32,987 bases of DNA from CADCSY01 sp038255685. Its GTDB lineage: Bacteria > Actinomycetota > Acidimicrobiia > Acidimicrobiales > CADCSY01. The DNA lies in assembly GCA_038255685.1 (NCBI GenBank), contig JBBSLC010000011.1:1-32987 (forward strand), in the 5' to 3' direction. Shown here piece after piece: positions 22,473 through 29,596 of this stretch. The position numbers and the translations under genes are program-made. A model generated the notes under the pieces. The model saw only the letters and a list, made by a program, of their open reading frames with translations. It had not been told where the DNA came from and did no database searches. Positions within the stretch are counted from its first letter, which is position 1, and the number at the start of each line of letters is the position of its first letter.

Positions 22473-23359
22473 CCGCCCTCGTCGCTGATGACCTGGCTCC
22501 CGCCCTGAAGGCCGAGGTCCTGCTCGAGGCGCTGCCCTACATCCACCGCTTCGGTGGACGGGTGGTCGTCGTGAAGTACGGCGGCAACGCCATGGGCAGC
22601 GACGGGGGCTCGCTGGCCGACTTCGCCGGGGACATCGCACTGCTCGTCGCGGTCGGCATCCGGGTCGTGGTCGTCCACGGCGGCGGTCCGCAGATCGGCG
22701 CGCTGCTGGCTCGCCTCGGCAAGGAGACGACGTTCGTCGACGGGCTCCGGGTCACCGATGCGGAGACGCTCGACATCGCCAGGATGGTGCTCGTCGGCTC
22801 AGTGAACCGTGAGCTCGTCGGGGCGCTCAACGTCGCCGGCGCGAAGGCTGTCGGCCTCTCCGGTGAGGACGCCCGCACCATCACGGCATCGCCCCGTGCG
22901 CCCGAGCTCGGCTTCGTGGGTGACATCGCCTCCGTCGACCCCACGCTGCTCGAGCAGCTGCTCGCCGACGGCATCGTCCCCGTCGTCGCCACGATCGGGG
23001 TCGACGCGACGGGTCAGGCGTACAACATCAACGCTGACACCGCAGCCGGTGCTGTCGCCACGGCCCTACGCGCCGAGAAGCTCGTCTACCTCACCGATGT
23101 GGAGGGCGTCCGGCGTGACGCCACCGACCCGGCCACCCTTGCCTCGGTGCTGGCCGTGGACGAGCTCGACCAGCTGGTCCGGACCGGGGCCGTGAACGCG
23201 GGGATGATCCCGAAGGCGACCTCGTGCAGCGAGGCGGTGCGAGGCGGCGTCGGTCAGGCGCACGTGCTCGACGGCCGGATCCCCCACGTCCTGCTGCTCG
23301 AGATCTTCACCCGCGCCGGCATCGGGACCATGGTCACCGCTGCAGGGGCGACGCCGTGA
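22469..23359 (+). CDS. argB: N-acetylglutamate kinase
   Basis: 296 residues. It phosphorylates N-acetylglutamate with ATP. Motifs: VVVVKYGGNAM with catalytic Lys36, VVVHGGGPQIGALL, FVDGLRVTDAETLDIARM, and the nucleotide-binding end NINADTAAGAVATAL with YLTDVEGV. An N-terminal helix of about 25 residues precedes the core; this extension is the feature that makes hexameric, arginine-inhibited kinases, so feedback inhibition by arginine is likely (inference from family knowledge). GTG 22469 overlaps the argJ stop by 4 bp and the 3' end overlaps argD by 4 bp. Confidence 0.97.
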   Translation: MTALVADDLAPALKAEVLLEALPYIHRFGGRVVVVKYGGNAMGSDGGSLADFAGDIALLVAVGIRVVVVHGGGPQIGALLARLGKETTFVDGLRVTDAETLDIARMVLVGSVNRELVGALNVAGAKAVGLSGEDARTITASPRAPELGFVGDIASVDPTLLEQLLADGIVPVVATIGVDATGQAYNINADTAAGAVATALRAEKLVYLTDVEGVRRDATDPATLASVLAVDELDQLVRTGAVNAGMIPKATSCSEAVRGGVGQAHVLDGRIPHVLLLEIFTRAGIGTMVTAAGATP

Positions 23360-24534
23360 GCGCGCACCTCGACGCAGTCGGCGGCGTTGCCGGGGAGCGG
23401 TGCCCGTTCATGCCGACCTACGGCGCCCCCGCGGTGCAGTTCGTGCGGGGCGAGGGCTCGTGGCTGTGGGACAGCCACGGGAAGCGCTACCTCGACCTCC
23501 TCTCCGGGCTGGCCGTCACGTCGCTCGGCCATGCCCACCCAGCGGTCGCGACGGCCCTGTACGAGCAGGCACAGACCCTGCTCCACGTCTCCAACCTCTT
23601 CGCCACCGATGTCGCCCCCGGTGTCGCCCGGACGCTCGACCGGCTGATCGGTGGCGGCGGCCAGGTCTTCTTCGCCAACTCCGGTGCCGAGGCGAACGAG
23701 TGCGCGCTCAAGCTCGCCCGCCGCTTCGGTGGTCGTGGCCGCCACGTCGTCGTGAGCGCCTTCGGCTCGTTCCACGGCCGGACCCTCGCCACGCTCCACG
23801 CCACCGGCCAGCCTGCGAAGCACGAGGCGTTCCAGCCGCTGCCCGAGGGGTTCCGGCACGTCGCCTGGGACGACCTCGACGCGCTCGACGCCGCCCTCGA
23901 CCCGACCGTGGCTGCCGTCCTGCTCGAGGTGGTCCAGGGCGAGGGTGGGGTCCAACCGGCCTCACGGGCGTTCCTCGAGGGCGCACGCCGGCTCTGCGAC
24001 GAGCGCGGCGCGCTGCTCATGGTCGACGAGGTCCAGACAGGGCTCGGTCGCACCGGGCGCTGGTTCGCCTTCCAGCACATGGGCATCGAGCCCGACGTCG
24101 TCACCATGGCGAAGGCGCTCGGCAACGGCGTCCCGATCGGGGCGTGCTGGGCGAAGGCGGAGGTGGCCGCCGCCTTCGAGCCCGGCGACCACGCCACGAC
24201 CTTCGGCGGCCAGCCGCTGGCTGCTGCCGCCGCCCGAGCGGTCCTTGAGGTCATGGAGTCCGAAGACGTCCCCGCACGGGCGACCCGCGCCGGCGCGCGG
24301 CTCACCGCAGCGCTCGAGGTGCTCCCTGCGGTGCAGGCGGTGCGCGGCCTCGGCTTGCTGCTGGCGGCAGAGCTGGCCGATGGCGACGCCAAGGCGGTCG
24401 CCGCTGCCGCCCTCGACGCCGGCCTCGTCGTCAACGCCGTCAGCCCGACGGCGATCCGCCTCGCACCGTCGCTCCTCATCACCGACGACGAGCTCGACCA
24501 CGCCATCACCACGCTCACCGAGGTGCTGACATGA
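23356..24534 (+). CDS. argD: Acetylornithine aminotransferase
   Basis: 392 residues. PLP-dependent class III transaminase that makes N-acetylornithine. It starts at a CPFMPTYGAPAVQFVRGEGS-type substrate region, then NSGAEANECALKLAR binds the cofactor phosphate, MVDEVQTGLGRTG holds the Asp that contacts the PLP ring, and Lys253 in TMAKALGNGVPIGA carries the cofactor. GTG 23356 overlaps the argB stop. The same family can act on succinyl-diaminopimelate in lysine synthesis; the operon supports arginine. A 20-codon micro-ORF overlaps its stop codon. Confidence 0.96.
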   Translation: MSAHLDAVGGVAGERCPFMPTYGAPAVQFVRGEGSWLWDSHGKRYLDLLSGLAVTSLGHAHPAVATALYEQAQTLLHVSNLFATDVAPGVARTLDRLIGGGGQVFFANSGAEANECALKLARRFGGRGRHVVVSAFGSFHGRTLATLHATGQPAKHEAFQPLPEGFRHVAWDDLDALDAALDPTVAAVLLEVVQGEGGVQPASRAFLEGARRLCDERGALLMVDEVQTGLGRTGRWFAFQHMGIEPDVVTMAKALGNGVPIGACWAKAEVAAAFEPGDHATTFGGQPLAAAAARAVLEVMESEDVPARATRAGARLTAALEVLPAVQAVRGLGLLLAAELADGDAKAVAAAALDAGLVVNAVSPTAIRLAPSLLITDDELDHAITTLTEVLT

Positions 24535-24593
24535 GCGAGCGCAGCGAGCGTGGCCCGAGCGGCCCGGCCGTAGGCCAGGAGCGGACGACATGA
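24531..24593 (+). other. 20-codon linker ORF between argD and argF (SERSER-type repeat)
   Basis: An ATG overlapping the argD stop (ATGA) opens a frame reading MSERSERGPSGPAVGQERTT, whose TGA overlaps the argF start (again ATGA). The first 13 bases, ATGAGCGAGCGCA, recur at the argF start (24590-24602), and ATGAGCGAGG opens argR. The GAGCGCAGCGAGCG core resembles small intergenic repeats known from other actinobacteria (from memory, unverified). A relay that carries ribosomes from argD to argF is a reasonable inference; the peptide itself may be meaningless. Confidence 0.5.
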
Positions 24594-25495
24594 GCGAGCG
24601 CACCCGGAGCTTCCTCGAGATCGACGACCTCTCACGCGAGGAGCTCGTCGCCGTGCTCGACGCGTCGGAGCGGCAGGACCCGCCGCAGGTGCTCGCCGGC
24701 TGCGGTGTCGCCCTCGTCTTCGAGAAGCCCTCGAACCGGACGCGCAACGCCACCGAGATGGCCGTCGTCCAGCTCGGCGGGCACCCCATCGCCATCCGCT
24801 CCGAAGAGGTCGGGATCGACGTGCGGGAGACGGCCGAGGACGTGGGTCGGACCCTTGCCTGCTACCACGCCGCCATCGGTGCCCGGGTCTTCGAGCACGC
24901 CAAGCTCACCCGCATGGCGGCCTCCGTCGACGTGCCCGTCGTCAACCTCCTCTCCGACGACGCCCACCCGATGCAGGCGCTCGCCGATCTGCTCACCCTC
25001 CGACAGCACTTCGGGGCGCTCGAGGGACGCTCGCTCGCATGGATCGGTGACTACACGAACGTGGCGCGGTCGCTCGCCGTCGGCGCAGCGATGAGCGGCA
25101 TGTCGGTGCGCATCGCCGCACCGCATGGCTACGGACCAGCGCCCCACGAGGTGGATCGCCTCGCCGAGCTCGGAGCGCAGCCGCTGGTGACGACCCGTCC
25201 GTCCGAGGCGGTGGCGGGTGCCGATGCCGTCGTCACCGACGTGTGGATCTCGATGGGGGAGGAGGACGAGGCGATCGCTCGTCGCCAGGCCTTCGAGGGC
25301 TTCACCGTGGATGCCGCCCTGATGGCGGGCGCAGCGCCGGATGGTGTCTTCCTCCACTGCCTGCCTGCGCACCGTGGCGAGGAGGTGGCGGCCGACGTGG
25401 TGGACGGAGCGCAGAGCCTGGTGTGGCAGGAGGCCGCCAACCGGATGCACGTCGCTCGCGGCCTGCTCCTGTGGCTCTTCGAGGAGCGCGCATGA
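24590..25495 (+). CDS. argF: Ornithine carbamoyltransferase
   Basis: 301 residues. It joins ornithine and carbamoyl phosphate to give citrulline. The carbamoyl-phosphate loop reads FEKPSNRTR (residues 44-52), where most enzymes have STRTR: the second position is Asn instead of Thr. Later motifs are normal: DDAHPMQALADLLT (HPxQ), DVWISMGEE (SMG loop, ornithine binding) and HCLPAHRGEEV with the catalytic Cys. HCLP and SMG argue for ornithine rather than acetylornithine or putrescine as substrate. ATG 24590 overlaps the stop of the 20-codon linker ORF. A six-codon ORF overlaps the argF stop. Confidence 0.95.
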   Translation: MSERTRSFLEIDDLSREELVAVLDASERQDPPQVLAGCGVALVFEKPSNRTRNATEMAVVQLGGHPIAIRSEEVGIDVRETAEDVGRTLACYHAAIGARVFEHAKLTRMAASVDVPVVNLLSDDAHPMQALADLLTLRQHFGALEGRSLAWIGDYTNVARSLAVGAAMSGMSVRIAAPHGYGPAPHEVDRLAELGAQPLVTTRPSEAVAGADAVVTDVWISMGEEDEAIARRQAFEGFTVDAALMAGAAPDGVFLHCLPAHRGEEVAADVVDGAQSLVWQEAANRMHVARGLLLWLFEERA

Positions 25496-25512
25496 ACGAG
25501 CGAGAGGCATGA
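25492..25512 (+). other. Six-codon relay ORF between argF and argR
   Basis: ATG at 25492 overlaps the argF stop (ATGA), reads MNEREA and ends in TGA at 25510-25512, which overlaps the argR ATG (25509) in another ATGA. The layout copies the argD-argF junction on a smaller scale. Too short for any protein evidence. Confidence 0.35.
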
Positions 25513-26024
25513 GCGAGGCGGCGAGGCCGTCGAAGGCCCAGCGCCAGCACCGCATCGGCTTGCTCCTCGCCGAGCACGCCGTCACCAGCCAGAGCCAGCT
25601 CGTCGAGCTGCTCGAGGCCGAGGGCCTGGTGGCGACCCAGGCGACCGTGTCGCGGGACCTCGACGAGGTCGGTGCGCTGAAGGTCCGGGTGGCAGGCGGC
25701 GAGACGGTCTACGCCATCCCCGAGCTGCCGCACGAGCGAGTCGTCCCGAGCGACCACCTGCGTCGCATGCTGGCCGACTGGGTCGTCGAGGTCACGTCGT
25801 CGGCCAACCTGGTGATCCTCCGAACACCACCGGGGTCGGCGCACGTCGTCGCATCCGCCCTCGACCGATCCGGCATCGCCGACGTGCTCGGCACCGTCGC
25901 CGGTGACGACACCATGATCGTCGTCGTCGACGCCGACACCGGCGGCGCTGCGGTCGCCGCCCGCCTGCGAGAGCTCGCAGGTCTCCCACCCCTCACCCTT
26001 CCTCGAACCTCCCGAAAGAGCTGA
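25509..26024 (+). CDS. argR: Arginine repressor
   Basis: 171 residues. It is an arginine-responsive hexameric DNA-binding protein. The N-terminal winged helix (about 8-75) contains VTSQSQLVELLEAEGLVATQ and ATVSRDLDEVGALKVR, the recognition-helix region. The C-terminal domain (about 95-165) has GTVAGDDTMIVVVD, in which Asp133 and Asp134 are at the arginine-binding positions. It lies between argF and argG, as in Streptomyces and Mycobacterium-type clusters. The two palindromes over the argC promoter are the obvious targets, giving an autoregulated operon. ATG 25509 was chosen because it begins the family N-terminus; the frame is open upstream. Confidence 0.96.
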   Translation: MSEAARPSKAQRQHRIGLLLAEHAVTSQSQLVELLEAEGLVATQATVSRDLDEVGALKVRVAGGETVYAIPELPHERVVPSDHLRRMLADWVVEVTSSANLVILRTPPGSAHVVASALDRSGIADVLGTVAGDDTMIVVVDADTGGAAVAARLRELAGLPPLTLPRTSRKS

Positions 26025-26030
26025 TCGACC

Positions 26031-27239
26031 ATGGCCAAGCGCGTCGTCCTCGCCTACAGCGGAGGGCTTGACACCTCCGTCGCCGTCAAGTGGCTCCAGG
26101 AGGAGATGGGGGTCGAGGTGATCTGCGTCGCTGCCAACGTCGGCCAGGGTGGGGACTGGGACGCCATCAAGGAGCGGGCGCTCGCCACCGGCGCGGTCGA
26201 GGCGGTCGTGGTCGACTGCCAGGAGGAGTTCGCCACCGACTTCGCGATGCCCGCCCTCAAGGCGAACGCCAAGTACGAGGGCAAGTACCCGCTCGTCTCG
26301 GCCCTCTCCCGGCCGGTGATCGTGAAGCACCTCGTGGCCTCGGCTCGCTACTTCGGCGCCGACGCCGTGGCCCACGGCTGCACCGGCAAGGGCAACGACC
26401 AGGTCCGCTTCGAGGTCGGCATCCGAGCCCTCGCCCCCGACCTCGAGATCCTCGCACCCGTCCGCCACTGGGGACTCACCCGGGAGGACGCCATCGAGTA
26501 CGCGGCCCGCCACGAGATCCCGATCTCGGCGACGAAGGAGAAGCTCTACTCCATCGACGACAACCTCTGGGGTCGGGCGATCGAGTGCGGCGAGATGGAG
26601 GACCCCTGGGCCACGCCGCCCGACGGCGTCTGGGACATGACGAAGGTGACCGCAGACGAGCCGCGCGACGTCGTTCTCGGCTTCGAGCAGGGCGTGCCCG
26701 TGATGGTCGACGGCTCGCCCCTCTCGCCGGCGAAGGTCATCAAGCGCATGAACGAGCTCGTCGGGGCCTACGGCTTCGGTCGCCTCGACATGGTCGAGAA
26801 CCGGCGCGTCGGCATCAAGAGCCGGGAGACCTACGAGGCACCCGGTGCGCTGGCCCTCCTCATCGCCCACAGCGACCTCGAGGACCTCACCCTCGAGCGC
26901 GACCTCCACCACGAGAAGGCGCGCCTGGAGCCGCGCTGGTCCGAGCTCGTCTACGACGGCATGTGGTTCTCACCCCTCAAGTCGGCGATCGACGCGTTCA
27001 TCGAGGAGAGCCAGCGCTTCGTCACCGGCGAGGTCCGCCTGCGCCTCGAGCCCGGTCGCTGCTACGTCACCGGTCGGCGCAGCGACTGGAGCCTGTACGA
27101 CTACGGCCTCGCCACCTACGACGCAGCGGACACCTTCGACCACGAGCAGGCGGGCGGGTTCGTCAAGCTGTGGGGCCTCGGCATCGAGACCTGGTCGAGC
27201 CGCCAGGGCGGTCCGGCCGACTTCACCACCCCGTCGTGA
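26031..27239 (+). CDS. argG: Argininosuccinate synthase
   Basis: 402 residues, standard length. It condenses citrulline and aspartate with ATP cleavage. The ATP pyrophosphatase loop AYSGGLDTS is at residues 8-16. HGCTGKGNDQVRFE and the ALAPDLEILAPVRHW region are family-specific, as is KEKLYSIDDNLWGRAIECGE. The start ATG 26031 lies 6 bp after argR; GAAAGAG (26014-26020) may serve as a weak SD. The stop overlaps the argH GTG. Confidence 0.97.
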   Translation: MAKRVVLAYSGGLDTSVAVKWLQEEMGVEVICVAANVGQGGDWDAIKERALATGAVEAVVVDCQEEFATDFAMPALKANAKYEGKYPLVSALSRPVIVKHLVASARYFGADAVAHGCTGKGNDQVRFEVGIRALAPDLEILAPVRHWGLTREDAIEYAARHEIPISATKEKLYSIDDNLWGRAIECGEMEDPWATPPDGVWDMTKVTADEPRDVVLGFEQGVPVMVDGSPLSPAKVIKRMNELVGAYGFGRLDMVENRRVGIKSRETYEAPGALALLIAHSDLEDLTLERDLHHEKARLEPRWSELVYDGMWFSPLKSAIDAFIEESQRFVTGEVRLRLEPGRCYVTGRRSDWSLYDYGLATYDAADTFDHEQAGGFVKLWGLGIETWSSRQGGPADFTTPS

Positions 27240-28624
27240 CGCTCTGGTCCGGGCGCTTCGAGGGAGGGCCGGCCGCCGCCCTCCTCGCCTTCACCTCCAG
27301 CCTCGACGTCGACCGCCGGATGGCGGGCGACGACATCACCGGCTCCCGTGCCCACGTCCGTGGCCTGGCTCGCGTCGGCCTGCTGACCGACGACGAGGCA
27401 TCGTCGGTGCTCGCCGCGCTCGACCAGGTCGAGGCCGAGCTGGCGAGCGAGGCGTTCGCCTTCCAACCGGGCGACGAGGACATCCACACCGCCGTCGAGC
27501 GCCGGGTGACCGAGATCGCCGGACCGGCAGGGGCCAAGCTCCACACCGGTCGGAGCCGCAACGACCAGGTGGCGACCGACCTCCGCCTGTGGTGCAAGCG
27601 GGAGCTGCTCGTCGTGGTGGAGGGCACGCTCGCCTTCCAGCACGTGCTGGTCGACCGGGCGCTCGAGGTGGGCGATGCCTACCTCCCCGGCTACACCCAC
27701 CTCCAGCGGGCGCAGCCGGTGCTGCTCGCCCACCACCTCTTGGCCCACGGCTGGGCGCTCGCCCGCGACGTCGACCGCCTGTTCGACGCCCGCCGACGGC
27801 TCGACGTGTCGCCCCTCGGCGCCGGCGCCCTCGCCGGCTCGTCGCTCCCCCTCGACCCCGACGGCGTCGCCGCCGACCTCGGCTTCGCAGGCCGGTTCGA
27901 GAACAGCCTCGACGCAGTCTCCGACCGGGACTTCGTCGCCGAGTCGCTCTTCGCGCTCGCCCTGCTCGGCGTCCACCTCTCGCGCATCGGTGAGGAGGTC
28001 ATCCTCTGGTCGAGCGACGAGGTCGGCTTCCTCGGCCTCGACGAGGCCTGGTCGACCGGGTCCTCGATGCTCCCGCAGAAGAAGAACCCTGACATCGCCG
28101 AGCTCGCCCGTGGCCGGAGCGGACGGCTGATCGGCCATCTGGCCGGGCTCCTCGCCACGCTCAAGGGCCTCCCCCTCGCGTACAACCGCGACCTGCAGGA
28201 GGACAAGGAACCGCTCTTCGACGCTGTCGAGCAGGTCACGCTGGCGCTGGCCGCGCTCGGCGGCCTCCTCGCCACCGCCACGCTTCGCACCGACGCCATG
28301 CGGGCGGCAGCCGACGGACCGACGATGGCCGCGACCGACCTCGCCGAGCACCTCGTTTCCGCCGGCACCCCCTTCCGCGACGCCCACGGCATCGTCGGCG
28401 GCCTGGTCCGTGCCTCGCTCGAACCGGGTGGGCGCCCCCTTGCCGAGCTCGTCGCCGAGCACCCGGCGCTCGGTGCCAGCGCCGTCCACCTCCTCGACCC
28501 CGGCGTCGCCGTCACCCGCCGCACGACCCCCGGTGGTGCTGGGCCGGGCCCGGTCGCGGTGCAGCTCGAGCGCTTCCAGGCGCGCCTCGAGCTCGACCGT
28601 GGACGACTGGAGAGCCTGGCGTGA
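27236..28624 (+). CDS. argH: Argininosuccinate lyase
   Basis: 462 residues. It splits argininosuccinate to arginine and fumarate, the last step of the pathway. Aspartase/fumarase superfamily motifs: N-terminal LWSGRFEGG, TGRSRNDQVATD, PGYTHLQRAQP with His155 and the mobile signature loop GSSMLPQKKNPD (275-286) with catalytic Ser. GTG 27236 overlaps the argG stop (GTGA). An open frame runs upstream through argG in another phase but has no coding support. The 3' end overlaps the thioesterase GTG by 4 bp. Confidence 0.97.
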   Translation: MTLWSGRFEGGPAAALLAFTSSLDVDRRMAGDDITGSRAHVRGLARVGLLTDDEASSVLAALDQVEAELASEAFAFQPGDEDIHTAVERRVTEIAGPAGAKLHTGRSRNDQVATDLRLWCKRELLVVVEGTLAFQHVLVDRALEVGDAYLPGYTHLQRAQPVLLAHHLLAHGWALARDVDRLFDARRRLDVSPLGAGALAGSSLPLDPDGVAADLGFAGRFENSLDAVSDRDFVAESLFALALLGVHLSRIGEEVILWSSDEVGFLGLDEAWSTGSSMLPQKKNPDIAELARGRSGRLIGHLAGLLATLKGLPLAYNRDLQEDKEPLFDAVEQVTLALAALGGLLATATLRTDAMRAAADGPTMAATDLAEHLVSAGTPFRDAHGIVGGLVRASLEPGGRPLAELVAEHPALGASAVHLLDPGVAVTRRTTPGGAGPGPVAVQLERFQARLELDRGRLESLA

Positions 28625-29034
28625 CCGAGGTGCTCCCGTTCCGTCACCGGATCCGCGTCCGCTACGGCGAGGTCGACCAGCAGGGGGTCGCGTTCAACGC
28701 CCACTACCTCGCCTGGTGCGACGACGCCCTCGAGGTGTGGTTCGGTGAGATCGGGCTGCGGGCCAAGGCCGTCGGCTGGGACTGCATGGTGGTGAAGGCG
28801 GTGCTGGAGTGGTCGGCGGCCGCGACCTCTGGTGACCACGTCGACCTCGACGTCGCCGTCGTCCGCTGGGGGACGACGAGCTTCGACGTCGCCTGCACGG
28901 GGACCATCGCCGAGCGGGCCCTGTTCGTCGCCCTCCTCACCTACGTCGGGGTGCGACCGGGCACGACCGAGCCCGTCGCTCCGCCGCCAGAGGTGCGGTC
29001 CGCGCTCGGAGGGCCCCCTCCTGCTGCCTCGTAG
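28621..29034 (+). CDS. Hotdog-fold acyl-CoA thioesterase (YbgC/4HBT family)
   Basis: 137 residues. The N-terminal YGEVDQQGVAFNAHYLAW matches the 4HBT active-site block, with Asp19 at the catalytic position. The helix DDALEVWFGEIGL and the beta-strands VDLDVAVVRWGTTSFDV complete a hotdog fold. It probably hydrolyses acyl-CoA thioesters; the substrate cannot be read from sequence. GTG 28621 overlaps the argH stop, so it is translationally coupled to arginine genes without an obvious metabolic link. Its 3' end overlaps the start of the DNA glycosylase gene by 14 bp. Confidence 0.88.
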   Translation: MTEVLPFRHRIRVRYGEVDQQGVAFNAHYLAWCDDALEVWFGEIGLRAKAVGWDCMVVKAVLEWSAAATSGDHVDLDVAVVRWGTTSFDVACTGTIAERALFVALLTYVGVRPGTTEPVAPPPEVRSALGGPPPAAS

Positions 29035-29590
29035 CTTCTACCGACGCGACCCGCGAGAGGTGGCTGTCGACCTCCTCGGCAAGGTCCTCGTCGCAGGAGC
29101 GCGCTCTGGTCGCATCGTCGAGACCGAGGCGTACCTCGGTGACCTCGACGCTGCGGCGCACAGCTACCGCCGCCGCAGCGAGCGCAACAAGACGATGTTC
29201 GGTCCGCCCGGCCACCTCTACGTCTACTTCTCCTACGGCATGCACTGGTGCTGCAACCCGGTGTGCGGTGAGGAGGACGAGCCCGTTGCCGTCCTCATCC
29301 GTGCCCTCGCCCCGATCAGCGGCCTCGACGAGATGCGCGCCGAGCGGCCGGCCGCACGTCGCGACCTGGACCTCTGCAACGGCCCGGCGAAGCTCTGCCA
29401 GGCGTTGGGCATCGTCGGTCGCCATGACGGCATCGACCTGTCCACCGGCGAGTCGGGGATCACCATCGTCGACGACGGCACGCTGCCACCGGCCGATCCG
29501 GTCGTGACGACGAGGGTGGGCATCACCAAGGCCGCCGACGAGCCGTGGCGCTGGTACGTCGCCGGCGACCCCCACGTCTCGAGGCGCTGA
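29021..29590 (+). CDS. mpg: DNA-3-methyladenine (alkyladenine) glycosylase, probable CTG start
   Basis: 189 residues from CTG 29021. It removes alkylated purines from DNA (AAG/Mpg family, not AlkA). The N-terminus LLPRSFYRRDPREVAVDLLG and the active-site Glu in IVETEAYLGDLDAAAH are typical, followed by RNKTMFGPPGHLYVYFSYG and LCNGPAKLCQALGI. The frame contains no ATG, GTG or TTG near the conserved N-terminus. CTG 29021 (or CTG 29024) lies 7 (or 10) nt after GGAGGG (29008-29013), so a CTG start is the best reading. It converges with the PBP gene, stop codons 6 bp apart. Confidence 0.93.
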   Translation: MLPRSFYRRDPREVAVDLLGKVLVAGARSGRIVETEAYLGDLDAAAHSYRRRSERNKTMFGPPGHLYVYFSYGMHWCCNPVCGEEDEPVAVLIRALAPISGLDEMRAERPAARRDLDLCNGPAKLCQALGIVGRHDGIDLSTGESGITIVDDGTLPPADPVVTTRVGITKAADEPWRWYVAGDPHVSRR

Positions 29591-29596
29591 GCCGTG

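Noticed and set aside
24590..25495. Reading ArgF as an acetylornithine or putrescine carbamoyltransferase because of its odd SNRTR loop
   Set aside because: The HCLP and SMG motifs and the operon with ArgJ (which releases free ornithine) fit ornithine carbamoyltransferase.
25302..26912. A 536-codon - strand open frame opposite argF, argR and argG
   Set aside because: It crosses three clear genes on the other strand and shows no domain; its length is explained by codon bias.
26090..28624. An 844-codon + strand frame that could be read as a long fusion ending in ArgH
   Set aside because: The first ~380 codons are an out-of-frame shadow of argG; real ArgH begins at GTG 27236.
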